Part shown: piece by piece, positions 10,411 to 21,620 of the stretch
Position numbering within the stretch: position 1 is the stretch's first letter
Layout of the letters: every line of letters begins with the position of its first letter
Assembly (NCBI GenBank): GCA_030267565.1
Contig: BRXU01000015.1
Location: forward strand, 1,487,001-1,551,000
From: Pleodorina starrii
Taxonomy: Eukaryota; Chlorophyta; Chlorophyceae; Chlamydomonadales; Volvocaceae
DNA length: 64,000 nt
Direction: 5' to 3'
Made by a program: the position numbers and the translations under genes
The notes under the pieces: generated by a model
What the model was told of the DNA's origin: nothing
Databases searched by the model: none
What the model saw: the letters and a program-made list of their open reading frames with translations, nothing else

Positions 10411-12522
10411 GCTGCCCCCTCCTCCCCGGCCCCTGCCGGCTCGTCGCATAACCCTTTCTTTTTAACTGTCTTACCGTCTCTCTCCCTCCTCTCAGAATAT
10501 TCTTTATAATTACTCATGCATTTAGGCGGAAAACGTCCCCTGGATTTACCACACAGCTTACTGGGTGTTGTATTGCTTTTGCATGCGGTACAGAATTGGG
10601 AAAAGCCTTCCCTCCCTGCCGCCCTGCCACCAGCACTGCTGCACTCAACCCCACCCCTCCCCTCATCGGTCACCGCCCCGCCTTCCCCACCCCCCCCCAG
10701 CCCCACCGCCGCTGTCCGGCTCCGGCGGCGCCAGCGCAAACGTGAATAGCCGCACCGCCCCCCCCAGGTCCTGCCCCAGCAGCCGCCTGCAGGAGGCGCC
10801 CAGCTCCTCCGGCAGCGTGCACTGAGTGCCGCACAGCAGCGACACAGCGGCCCCTCCGGACACGGCATCCGAGATCACCTGAGAGGCGGCGACAGCAGCA
10901 GCAGCAGCGCGGATAGCGACAGTGACGGCAGTAGCAGGCAACGGATGTGGCCGCGACAGCAGCAGCAGCAGCGCGGATAGCGACAGTGACGGCAGTAGCA
11001 GGAAACGAATGTGGCCGCAGCAGCAGCAGCAGCAGCGGCAGGGCGATACGGCAACGGGGCCATCGACGGCACAGCAGGGCGGCCGCATCAGCAGGGTGGC
11101 ACTGCAACTGCACCCACGTACCGGTACGCACTCACGCACCTGCTTGACATCCTGCCTCAGCGGCACTCCATCCCTGGCCAGCAGCTTGCCCAGCTCCCGG
11201 TCCTTGAGCTCGTGCACCTTGCGAACGAAGGCGGGGCGCTCCGCGGTGGCCACCATCATGGGCCAACCAACTGGGTGGTTGGGGTGGTTGAGGTGGTTGG
11301 GGTGGTTGGAACGAGGCGGGACGCGGGGGGCGGGGCGGGTGTCGCAAGCAGGGAAGGAAGCGAGGGAAGAAAGAGAGGGAAGGGTTGAGCTTCTGGGCAG
11401 CGACAATCACCAGAAACACGTCGCGCCCGGCCCCGCGGCAACACCTGTGGGACGGGTAAGGCCAAGCCCGGGCAGGTGGGGGTGGGCAACACAGATGAGA
11501 CCGCAGCGGTGGACCGGAGGCGACCCAACAGGACCCAGCAACACCTATCAGGCATACCGGGCAGGTGGGGGGCCACTGCGGGGTGCAGTGAGGGTGCCGC
11601 TCACGTCTCAAACCCAAACTCGTGCTGTACGGTGCCGTACCTTGCCGTAATCCCGTGCCTACCTGTGGTGTAGTACGCGGTGATGAGTCCCTCCCCGGTT
11701 CCGTCGCTGCAGCCCAGCAGGTCATTGTACACCGGGGGGGACCACTGCACGCAGTCCATGCCGATGGAGTGGAAGGCGGCGTTGAAGGCCTGGGTGGAAC
11801 GGCAAGGGGGGGAAGGGAGGAGGGCGGTCATGCGTCGTTGGTGTGGGTTGGGGGCAGAGAGGGGCGATGGGAGGGCCGACCAAAGCGGCAGCGACGGCGG
11901 CTTTGCAAGCGGTGCGATATCGTTGTAAGGAGCGGGAAGAAGACGTGTCCAAAAGCAGCAAGATCGCTGATTCGGGCGCATCCTTTCCTCCTGCACGGGT
12001 GCAGAGTTAGGAAGGCAGGCGGTGGTTTACATGGGCAGGCGAGGGGCCGGCCCGGGGTGGCTGCTGGGCGCTGCTGACGATGACACCCCGGGCGCCTGCG
12101 CGGCTCGTCCAGCCAGCGATCGCTGCACATTTGGGCGCGGATGAGCCCCGAAGCTGAAGGATGTGCGAGATGCGGCCCCTGCAGAAATGGCCCACGCAGG
12201 CCCCTCGGCAGGACCGAGCGCACCGCGGTTTTTTGGGCTTGGCGGGTGTACCCGGTGGCCGGCTGGCTTGGACCACTTTACCGTACCGTCGTAGTCGGTC
12301 GGCTCAAAGCCCTAGCGTGTGCCCTAGCGGTTCTTTTCTCACCACGCGATGGCCGTCAAGGTGAATGTCCATGACGGCTCCATCCACTTCCAGCAGAAGC
12401 CCCGCAGCGCTCGACTCCGATGGCAACGATGCCGACACCAAGCGCGAAGCCGGGACAGGCGACTGGCCACATCTCCAGTAAATACGCTGTGTGTGAACGA
12501 CAGTTGCATAAACGGAGTACAT
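9253..12522 (-). CDS. CbbY-like HAD-superfamily protein with degenerate catalytic motifs
   Basis: Seven exons: 12343-12522, 11663-11789, 11140-11270, 10707-10878, 10222-10319, 9611-9841, 9253-9369 (TGA). All phases match, giving 351 residues. The ATG at 12522 opens a 40-residue Ser/Ala/Arg-containing leader resembling a chloroplast transit peptide. The fold is recognised from AFNAAF...QWSPPVYNDLLG, the element ITAYYTTVGWP, and RKVHELKDRELGKLLARDGV, as in plant plastid CbbY-like phosphatases (active on xylulose-1,5-bisphosphate). Motif I reads LLLEVDGAVMD, so the nucleophilic Asp is Glu45. The motif II Ser is replaced by Gly163 (LLCGTQ). No KKPDP lysine segment is present. Motif IV VVVEDS is IAVAAS (305-308). 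Catalysis is therefore doubtful although the frame is intact. The last acceptor could also be at 9358, four residues shorter. Confidence 0.8.
10381..10409. repeat. (CTG)n trinucleotide tract in a HAD intron
   Basis: Nearly ten CTG units in the intron 10320-10706 (CAG on the transcribed minus strand). Simple repeat. Confidence 0.9.
10889..11016. repeat. Two-copy 64-bp tandem repeat in a HAD intron
   Basis: Two adjacent units of 64 bases differ at only a few positions; each starts with GACAGCAGCAG and ends ATGTGGCC. A further CAG run follows at about 11017-11035. The array lies in the intron 10879-11139, next to a conserved exon. Confidence 0.85.
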
Positions 12523-13571
12523 AGAGACCTTGAGACGCAAAACTTTCGGCAGATGTTGCGAGACCGACTCGGAACCGGGCAGCCTCACCTGCGTTCTCCT
12601 ATTTAATGGAACATTGCAGTGTGTTGCGCTGTTGCGCTTGCAGTAAGCTGTCGAGCGCGCTCTCATTCTTGGCTGGATACGATTTAGGTTCAAACTTAGT
12701 TTCGCACCGCAAGTGGCAACACAGGTTGGAGTATGCAACCAACAAGACTGCTAAACATCACACTCGCTCGAGGACAGTGGCTGCTCAGGCACAGAGCACA
12801 GACGATGGCACGACGCTTGGCCGCTGACGTTCTAAATTCGGTTGGAGGTTGCCGAGTGCCGTAATTTCAAGACCGTGCCTTCCAAAACGCCTCAAACCAT
12901 TCGCTTATACACCCTTGCACATGCTGACATGCATAGCTCTGTTAGCTTTGGTTGTATGGTGTAGACGGAAATTGCTGGTGCGTCAAGTGGGCCAGGCAAG
13001 GAAAGACAGCTTGCACCGTCGAGGCACGACACCTGATGAACCGTCGGAGTGTGCACTTCTAATGTGCTGGGCGCGCGCGACAAGGTTCCACCGGTTCCAC
13101 GACTTGTGCGCTATACAAGCGCTACCCGCAGCTCATGGTCCATTGCGTGAATTGGCGCGTCTGTGCAACTTGGAACTGCACAACCGCCGCGAAGTCAGCC
13201 GAAAGAACCCAGGGCTGCGAGCGCAACCCCGAGCTTCAGGCGCCTCGGATAATGAACAGGCATTGTTTATCCCCGCAGTGTGTGAATAATTCAAAGTAGG
13301 AGAGAGGTTAGAGGCTAGTGTCCTGGCTTGCCGTGTCGCTTGCCGTGCTTTGTGGACGGGGGTCGGGAGCTCGGGACCAGTCGAGACTGACTCCACCCGG
13401 GCTTGGCTCTCTGGGCACACCCCTCCGGCCTCAGTCAAGCCTCCTCCACACTCTTCCTCTGACATTCCGTTTGCAAGGATAAGCCTGAAAGATGTGGCAA
13501 TCTTCCCATCTGCACACAGTCAGCGCACAGTACTAGCAGGCGCGGCAGCGGCATCTCACGGGCGCCGTCAG

Positions 13572-13758
13572 GGCGGCCCTCAGGGTGCAGGCGTTGCTTC
13601 AGGCCCGCGCTTCCAGCGGCGTCGTGCAAATGCAACCGACCGGCGGTAGCGAGCTGCTGGGCCCAGTGGCGGCGAGCTCGCTACCTCCGGTCGGTTGCAT
13701 TTGCACGACTCCGCCGGAAGCGCGGGCCTGAAGCAACGCCTGCGCCCTGAGGGCCGCC
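13572..13758. repeat. 84-bp near-perfect inverted repeat, candidate small-RNA hairpin precursor
   Basis: Left arm 13572-13655 and right arm 13675-13758 are reverse complements with four mismatches in 84 positions, separated by a 19-base loop (13656-13674). The arms include CAAATGCAACCGACCGG on one side and its complement on the other. A transcript from either strand would fold into a long, almost uninterrupted stem. Chlamydomonas miRNA and siRNA precursors are often long perfect stems of this kind. Alternatives are a recent inverted duplication or a MITE; I saw no obvious target-site duplication. The arms are free of the neighbouring gene models. Confidence 0.9.
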
Positions 13759-14368
13759 GCGTGTTGCACCACGCAATGCAGGCTTTGGGGCCGGTCGGGC
13801 AGCGACTTGTCAGGGATAGCAGCCACAGGCTCGGCACATGCGGCCGGTATGGAGCTGATGCGGGTGTGGCGGGGGCGGGGACTGCAGTTGCGACGGTTGC
13901 GGGAGGCACGAAGGGTGCGAGCACGCGGCGGAGCGGTGGCGGGCCGGCAGGTCGGCTTGGCGTTACTGGGGCGGGGCGGCTCGTGCGGGTGGCGTGTACT
14001 GTCGGGAGGGGGTACAGCGGCACAGCCGATTGAGACGCATTGACTGGCAGTGCGACCGAAATGATGCGGGGCCGCATACGATCTATGGCCGACCGCCACG
14101 CCCCACGCCTGTCCCGTCACTTCCGTCAAACGCTTTTTTAGTCAGTAAAATTATTCGTTGCCGGTTGGGAATCGTGCGTAAAGTCGGACATGTCTCTAAG
14201 TGGGCGAGCAGTTCGAATCTGTTCGAACGTTCGCCTACCTGTCATCGACTGGCGGGAATGACGGGATCCGATATTCGCAGAATGGTTGGCCATACAATGC
14301 ACGCCCCAATTTTAATTTATAAACGCAATAGGATAGCTGAACTTAATATATTAATTGGTGTTACTAAA

Positions 14369-14373
14369 TGTAA
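14369..14373 (+). terminator. TGTAA signal downstream of the hairpin (+ strand)
   Basis: About 600 bases right of the inverted repeat, ahead of the next + strand gene. Compatible with the 3' end of a rightward non-coding transcript carrying the hairpin; unproven. Confidence 0.25.
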
Positions 14374-15284
14374 AACCGCCTGCAGCACGATGTTGAACAG
14401 GATCCACTCGAGGGCGTTACCTGTGTGAACGTCGCGCAGGGACGTTTGATTGCCGCCTTGCTTGCTGAAGTATTATCTTTGTTTTTCCAACCACAGTCCC
14501 GACACAGCGCCCGGGCCTGATGGTGTGTGCATAAGAGAGTGGTGCGCCACTGTGCGCCCACCTTCCAGTTGCTTTCGTGTCGTCATCGGCCATCAGGCAT
14601 AATATGTACTTCCAAATAACGTGTACTTCCAAATCATGTATCTTCAACATTCCGATGATTTTGCGGGTGCAATAGCCGAAAGCGCTGTGTTGCTTTGGGG
14701 GTCCGGGCCGCGGTTTCACCAGGTTTCACGAAGGTCTTGAGCTTGGCAAATAGTCCATCTTCTTCTCCGCACTTAGCAAGGTATCAGCAATTGCCGTGAT
14801 CAACAAAAGTCAGCCTGCGGTGACAAGCGCGGACAGGCAGCGGCGAGGCGGAAGCTGTGCTGCCGCCTACGATCTTTCGTACGTAGCGGTATGCACGACC
14901 ACCGGGTGAAAGTGCACAGGCGCCGCAGAAAGTTTTAAAACTAAGGAATGCAGTTGTGTATTATCGCTGTACACCGTTTGATGTAGCGGGCCGTGTCGGT
15001 GCTGGGAGGCGCTGCGCGCGCCAGTTAAGAAATAACCCGGTCAGCCTGATTGCAGCAAAGTCTAGCGACACGGAAAACTTAAATCTTAAAGCACAAAATA
15101 TTTTGTCACCCGTTCAAGCTATTTCAAGACAGGACTTGGCCATGGCAGAGCTGCCGGACCAACCGCCAGTCCCGCCTGTCTGTCAATGTGTAGCACGACG
15201 AAGTGCATATATAGAAGAAAACTCTTAAACTTCGGCGTGTGTGTTTCCTGCTTTCATTCCTACAGATCGGCCCCGCTCACAGTC

Positions 15285-17892
15285 ATGTTGCACGCGCAGG
15301 GCTGCACGCACTACCGCGCACACAACGACATTGCCGGGCGTACGCCTCGGCATAATACGCGCATTTGTGCAGCCGCCCAAGGCAGCGCAGTGCAGCGGCT
15401 GCCACGGGAGTCCATCGGCGCAGCTGCTGCCTACGAACGTGACCCCGAGCTCCAGGTACTCTGATGAGGACTCTCGAGTAGGCGCGACATAAAATATCAA
15501 GCTTGATTGCGCAAGAGTGCAAATATTTGCGAGCTGGACCGCGCTTTTCAGTTCGCTTGGCTGTTTCAAAAGCTCCTTTCGCCGACCCCAATTAGATTTG
15601 ATGTCACAATGTCCTTGCGCGGTAATCGCTCCGGTTAATAACATACCGCGACTTTACAAAAGGTACAATGAGGGTGGCCCGGCCTGCCGTCGCAGGCGGC
15701 TTTGGATGGCCTCCTCGCCGACCTCAAAGGGCGAAGGTACGCTGCGGCAACTGGAACTAGGCGGGATAGCTTGGGGACGGCTGCAAGCTGCGTTGGCGGC
15801 GTAGTGTGCATCGTCCTTGAACGCTCCTTCCGCGAACCTCCGCGACCTGTACAGCGAGCCTCCGCCGCCCCGCGACCTCCGGCCTGCGGGCCCCCCGCCA
15901 CATCCAGCCCACCATTACCCGGGGTTGTGACCCGGACACACGCAAGCGAACACGTCTATCCAGCGGCGTATTCAGATCGGGGTCAGATTTCAACCTGGCA
16001 GCACCTCTTTCTCCTTGGGCTCGCAGGCGCGTGCCCAAGGATGTGACCGCCAAGCACGTGGAGCGGATCGAGCGGCTGGGCTGCCAGCTGGGACTCAACC
16101 GGATCGTCCCCGCGTGGAACGACGGTGCGACGGTGGGGGGTAGATCCGCTGCGTGGTGCCCCCCGCCCGCACTTACCTGCTGGCTCCCACCTCCCAACCC
16201 CGCACGCGCTCCACCCCTGCCGCCCCCTTCCGCCAGCCGCCGCCCCAAGAGCCTCAAAACGCACCTTTTGAAGTTGAAATTCAACAGAGTTCGATCTGGC
16301 GCGCCGACCCCGTGTGCGCCCGCGCAGGCGCCTTCCGCAGCCTTGTGATCAACACAGCCGACGGCGTCACCGACGACGACAGATGCAGCCTGGCCCGCCT
16401 CACGTTCGGCCAGGTGGGCCCCGCGGACCTGATGGTGCAGCTCATCCAGGACGAGGCGGCCGGGCTAGTCGGCGCGGCAGAGCAGGTAGGGTCCCGCTAT
16501 TGGGAGGGCCGCTGGACTCCCCGCGGGGCCTATCTGGCGCCGGCAGGGCGGACGGTGCATTGCGGATGATGCACCCCGTCATGTTATGTGCCCCTACAGC
16601 TGTCTTCGGTGTAAAAGCTCAAAACCGGCGCTGCCTGAGCACCCGCCTGCTCCCGGCCCCCTGGTTATCGTCGTCTTCCCCCGTGTACAGCTCAAGGGGC
16701 CGCTCGCTAACGACGCGGAGGACCCCGCGCGCGGTTACGCGATCGTGAGCTACTTCCGGGTCCTCAGCAACGGCGTCGTGGGCAAGAACACCGTCAAGGC
16801 GGTGTATGAGCTGGACGAGCAAGATCCCTCCAAGTGCGAGCGCCGTGCCGTACCTGCCGTGCTTTGCAATGCTGCCAATGCACTGCCAGTGGGTCGTTCA
16901 GCGGCCCGACAGCCTCCAGAGGGAGCCTCCAGGGAGGGGAGGGGAGCACAGCGGCCGACCGCTGCGGCCCGTAACTGACGCCTTGTGCCTACCTGAGTGA
17001 AGAGTACGTGCATTCAATTCGTAGGCGTTTCCACAGTGGGCCGCTGCTACCACCGATTGATTTCACTTTGCTCCGTTGTCGCGCAGCCACGGTTTGCTTC
17101 AGTGCACGCAACCCCGCCGCCGCCGCCGACTTCCCTCAGGCTGCACTTCACCTGCTACGGCATACAAGTGCAGCCCGCCTCCCCCGACCCCGAGTCCCTG
17201 GCGCTGTGGCGGGAGGCGCTGGGGGGGAACAACCCGGGCATGGTAAGGAGGGTCAGGCAGGCAGAGGCTCTGGCAGGAGGAAGCACGACCCACGGGTCAC
17301 TGGAGTGCTTGCGATCCTGTTGCCCCGAAACCCATCAGGCAATTTCTTGATGGATCACTGTACGAATCCCCGTTCCGAAACCCTTCTGGTGCACGCGAAA
17401 GGCAGCATTAAAATCTCAGAAGCGATTATGCTGTCCCATCGTCGTCGTTTGCGTTGCGTTACTGAGGAAGAGTGCATTTACGTTTGGATTGCGCCCTGGG
17501 TGCGCCCTGGGTGCGTCACACCCGGGGTGCGTCCGCCTTTCACGCCTCACCGCACTGTGCTCGGCCGGACCGTGGCGGCATTGCTCGCTTAGCGCTGCCC
17601 CGGTGCTGAAGTGCAATAGCGAGAATTCACCCGTCGCTCACGTTGGGCGCAACAACGCCGCCTAGCCCACCTAACCCGCAATCGCGGCCAGAACGGAGTG
17701 GCTATGTACCCATGTGGCTTTGCCGCTTCTGCGTTGGGCTCGCAGGGCCCAGATGGCGCCATTTTCGCGCCGATCGAGTTCCGCCCCCGGGCCACCATTC
17801 GTTACATCCTCATGGAGCCCAACCTCAACCTGGCCGTCTCACAAATGGTGGGCGGCCTGTACGCCATGCAGCGGGTGCCAGTCCACGTGTGA
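15285..17892 (+). CDS. Plastid-lipid-associated (PAP/fibrillin)-like protein, tandem copy 1
   Basis: Seven exons: 15285-15455, 15696-15736, 16027-16124, 16328-16485, 16691-16833, 17140-17242, 17746-17892 (TGA); phases match, 286 residues. Exon 1 looks like a transit peptide (Arg/Ala-rich, ending ERDPELQ). The body reads AALDGLLADLKG, then AWNDGAFRSLVINTAD, then RVLSNGVVGKNTVKAVYELD. The end is RYILMEPNLNLAVS followed by GGLYAMQRV. The order of a DG.W-like strand, a central N.V region and a C-terminal L.EP.L.L...G..A.QR strand resembles the PAP/fibrillin barrel of plastoglobule and thylakoid proteins. I judged this by eye and no single diagnostic motif settles it. The second copy next door shares every intron position. 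Alternative: another lineage-specific plastid family. Confidence 0.7.
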
Positions 17893-18813
17893 GCTGTGAG
17901 GCACGCGCGGAGGGAGCTGCTGGCGGGGAGGGGTAATTTTGCGTGATGGTGGGCGTCAGCGGAAGAGCGGACCTGAAGCGGAGCAAGCGAGCGCGGCCGC
18001 GGCGGTCGCCATTGATTGAAGGCCGCATGTGGTATATGCGTTTGGAGGTCGCATGTCGTATGTGTGATAACAGCTGGAGTTAGTGAGTGAGTGTGCAACA
18101 GCCGCGAGTGGAGGATGTGACCATGGTAATGGAGGGAAAGGCGAACTGCCCGGAGACGCCCGGATTTCACGTCCGGCTAGGCCGGACTACGACAACCGTG
18201 ACCAACCTGATCGTGTACAATGGAAGGGTCAACTGCGAATAGGAGACTGTGGAAGTGTTAGTTTGTTCGAAAAGGCACAGCAGCAGAGACGTCGGTGCAA
18301 CGCTATCGGAAAGTGGGCACCGAGTGGTCAGGAAGATTGGGGGCAGATGCAGAATTGCAACGGAGTTCATATTGTATTTGCGTATTGTCGTTGATGTTGT
18401 TACTACAGCGCGTTCCAGATCCTGTGAAGGCTCGTTCGGAGGTTGTACCTGATGGCGAGCCGGGAAATTTGTTCGCTGCGTGCGTGTGCGCGACTGGCGC
18501 CTCTTGTGCATCTGTACGCCCCAGGCTGTCCTTCCGACACGTGCATGCCGTGTGGCGAAGTAACTTAATGTCAAAGTGACCCATGGGTCCCCAAAACCTC
18601 TTACCATCAAGCGACGCCAGTAGCGCTGCAAATGGTTGGCCCGTCACATATATCGACTTATCGAGAGTATGTTTTCCGTAATAGTAGAGCTAGTATAGAC
18701 GGTGTAGTGTAGACGGTGCACCGCGAGATTGGCAGCTTTCCACCACTACTGAATCGATTCCAGCGGGATCCGAGGGATGCGTGGATCCCTTTATGCGTGT
18801 GATATTGCCGCCG

Positions 18814-18818
18814 TGTAA
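18814..18818 (+). terminator. TGTAA poly(A) signal for PAP-like copy 1
   Basis: First TGTAA after the stop at 17892, giving a 3' UTR of about 940 bases. It lies only 80 bases before the start codon of copy 2. Confidence 0.6.
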
Positions 18819-18897
18819 TCACATATCTAATTTCAGGGTATTGTCAGGTGGTAAGTTACATAACATTCGTTAGGGAAACAGGCTTTTGTCCTGCGGC

Positions 18898-21336
18898 ATG
18901 GTTTCCTTGGTGGACTTCGCGGCGCGGCCCGCCCGGTACCGGCCCGGGCCTCAGCGCCACAGCAACGGTGACCGGAGGGTTCTAGTTGCCCCGAGGCTTC
19001 GCTGCGTGCGCGTCAGCGTCGCGGCCGAGGCGCAAACCTACGTGCGAGATCCAGAGCTTCAGGTACGCTTGCGACATGTCAACGCCAACACGCAGCGCCT
19101 CTGCGCCCGCTCCTCAGCGTCACGACTTTTCTGTCGCGGAATGCCAATTTCAAGGGTTCCTTTGCGGAAATGATCAAACGGGTTGCTGCGTGTTTTCGTT
19201 GGGCGACAGGCTGCGCTGGATGATCTTTTCGCGGACACTGTCAAGCAGGGTCGCAAGTAAGGCTCTGGGGTCGAGATCGGCCGGGTCGCCCACGCAAGGA
19301 GTAAAGAGGCCCTGGAAATGCCGTCCAGGGCGAGCAATGGCACCAGCACACATACCGTATTGATTGATGCTACGGCCAGTGGCGCTGCAAGCGGCCCGTC
19401 TCCATTCGTCCGCCCAAGGGCGGTAACGAGCCGTGCTCCTCGTACTCCACCCCACCCGCCAGGCGGGTGCCCCGCGAGGCAATCCAGGGCCACATCGACC
19501 GCATTGCGGAGCTAGGCCGCCGTCTGGACCTCAACCGGGTGCACCCAGCATGGAATGACGGTGAGCAACCCCCCCCCCCGCAGCCGCGGCTGACCGGCGC
19601 GGCTTCGTTGCCCCGGACGCGGCGTGGGGTCGGGTTGCGCACTTCCGATGGGTGCCCGCTTAGTTCCGGGAGTTGCCGTCCGTGCAGCAGCGGGCAGCAG
19701 GGGGCTCCCACCCACACACATCCACGCACACAGAGACACACTCCGGCGTTGTGTACGGCTTTCTGCCCACTCCCTGCCACCACCGCCGCCGCCACCCTGG
19801 CCGCCGCTGCCTCTGTGGCCGCCGCCCCCGCGGCCGCCGGCTCAGGGAAGTTCCAGGAGCTGATAACGACCAACACCACCGGGGTTTCGGAGGACAGCGT
19901 TTGCAGCCTTCAGCGCCTGACCTTCGGTCTGGTGCGACCCGGGGACCTCCCGGTGCAGCTGCTGGCGGGCAATCAGGTGGGACGTGGGGCGCAGCGGGTG
20001 GGTGGGTGGGTGCTGGGCCGCGGCAGGCTCGAGCTCGGACGCACGAAGCAGAAATGCGCGTGCGGTGTGTTTGCGTATGCGTGCGTGTGTTCGCGTGCGG
20101 CTGCGTGCGAGTGAGTATCCAGACACCGCCGACGCGCAGCAGGGAGGGCCGCGACGTCCGCGTGTGAACAGTGCCTAAGACGCATTCTTAGGCCTAGGAA
20201 TGAGTGTGTTTGCGTGCGTATGTTTCCGTGCCTCGCTCATGGCCCGCCTTGATGTAGAGACGACTATTGGCCTCTTGGACGGCCTCTCGCTGGCTTCTAG
20301 AGGGAATGTGTGATATGGTGTGCGGATGGGGCATTCCGAGTGGGAATCGGAGTTGCGGGACAATAGCCAGCCCGGACAGTCGATGTGGCCCCTGCAGCGC
20401 AAACCTTCCCGCGGCCCCGTGGCGCAGATCAAGGGCCCGCTGTCGGGGCTGGGCGGCAGCTCGGCAAACGGGTACGCCCTGCGCAACCAGTTCAGGATCC
20501 TGAAGAACGGCGTCCTGGGCCTTATGACCGTGGAGGCATCGTACGACACTGACGGGAATGAGCCCTCCAGGTACCGGAATGTCGTTCCCTCCCAACCCAG
20601 CGTACGCTCCCAACACAACTTTCCCCGCCTGCACCCGCGCAGCTCAACGGCTCAATGAGCGTCGGCTTTCCATCAGGCCCTGAAGCTGTGCACGGTCTTG
20701 TGTGTTGATTGGTAATGTTGCCGTACCGGTAAACGGGGCGTGCGCTCACCTACCATGCAGCAATGCCCTGCGCACGCTTACCGGTGCGGCGCGCCCACTC
20801 GCCTCGCAATAAACGAGACTCCCTGTGCACGGGCGCTGGTGTGGCACGTGCACGCTCGCAGGTTGGGCGTTACCTTCAACGCCTTCAATATCTCGCCCGC
20901 CTCCCCTGACCCCGAGTCCCTTGCGTTGTGGCGGGAGGCGCTGGGCGAGGCCAACCCGGGCATGGTGCGATTACCGTATCCACGGGGCACAACGGGAGGA
21001 AGGAGGAGAAGCACTTCTCGGGGGCTCCGAGTGATGGGGGCAGGGAAAGAGTGGTCTTGCGACAAGATGCTTGCGTAGCCTGCGTGTGACGTTGCTGCTG
21101 TGTCCGTGGCCAGACTGGCTCGGTGATGAGGTGACGAAAGAAAGCGTTCTTATTCTGGTGGCCCATGCCACGTGCACCCTGTCACCATCCTCCCGCAGGA
21201 CGAGCAGGGCGTGATCGCCATCGCGTTCCCGAAGCCGCCCCGCGCGGCTCTGAACTACATTTTGATGGAGCCTGACTTGCAGCTGTCGTTAGGCGGCTCG
21301 GGTGACTTCCTGGCGGTGCAGCGGCTGCAGGAGTGA
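18898..21336 (+). CDS. Plastid-lipid-associated (PAP/fibrillin)-like protein, tandem copy 2
   Basis: Seven exons: 18898-19062, 19210-19256, 19463-19560, 19846-19976, 20428-20570, 20862-20964, 21199-21336 (TGA); 274 residues. Exons 3, 5 and 6 have exactly the lengths of copy 1 (98, 143, 103 bases) and all phases agree. The ATG at 18898 starts a leader rich in Arg/Ala with a VRVSVAAEA segment, a good chloroplast cleavage context, ending VRDPELQ as in copy 1. The body has AALDDLFADTVKQG, AWNDGKFQELITTNTTG and FRILKNGVLGLMTVEASY. The C-terminus LNYILMEPDLQLS...GDFLAVQRL is closer to the fibrillin C-terminal strand than that of copy 1. Exon 4 is nine codons shorter than in copy 1. Function inferred as for copy 1. 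Confidence 0.72.
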
Positions 21337-21461
21337 GAATGGCATTAGTAGCAAAAGTGGGCGCTAGGCCCGAAGGTGGAGGGAGGGTTGCTGGCCGAAT
21401 GAGGCGTTGGGGCGGATGAGACCTGGGTGGACGTGTAGGGACAATCCAGTCTTAAAACCGC

Positions 21462-21466
21462 TGTAA
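21462..21466 (+). terminator. TGTAA poly(A) signal for PAP-like copy 2
   Basis: About 130 bases after the stop at 21336. A second TGTAA is at 21848-21852. Confidence 0.6.
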
Positions 21467-21615
21467 CCACTGTTGCTGGTTCCGGAGCGCGCTGCCGTTG
21501 TGGAGGAGTAGCTCCAGGTGCGCGTCTCTACATGATGCATCTCACTCGCGAATCGTGACCTCAGCCACAGGACATCGATCCGAGCAGGGCATCCCTCTCT
21601 CTCCCAGGAGGTGAT

Positions 21616-21620
21616 TTACA
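21616..21620 (-). terminator. TGTAA poly(A) signal for the coiled-coil gene (minus strand)
   Basis: TTACA on the + strand, about 650 bases beyond the minus-strand stop at 22267. The two convergent genes thus end within roughly 150 bases of each other. Confidence 0.55.

Larger units (their letters stand above)
12523..15284. other. Gene-poor interval with hairpin; promoter region of two divergent genes
   Basis: Between the start of the HAD gene (-) and the first PAP-like gene (+). Holds the long inverted repeat described separately. The part 14120-15200 is clearly AT-richer, with runs such as TTAATATATTAATT near 14342. A + strand frame of 146 codons (12849-13289) shows no recognised domain. 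I see no protein gene I can support. Confidence 0.55.

Noticed and set aside
11280..11450. Possible HAD exon near 11400-11440
   Set aside because: Direct splicing from 11663 to 11270 restores the family element TTVGWP exactly, so this stretch is intron.
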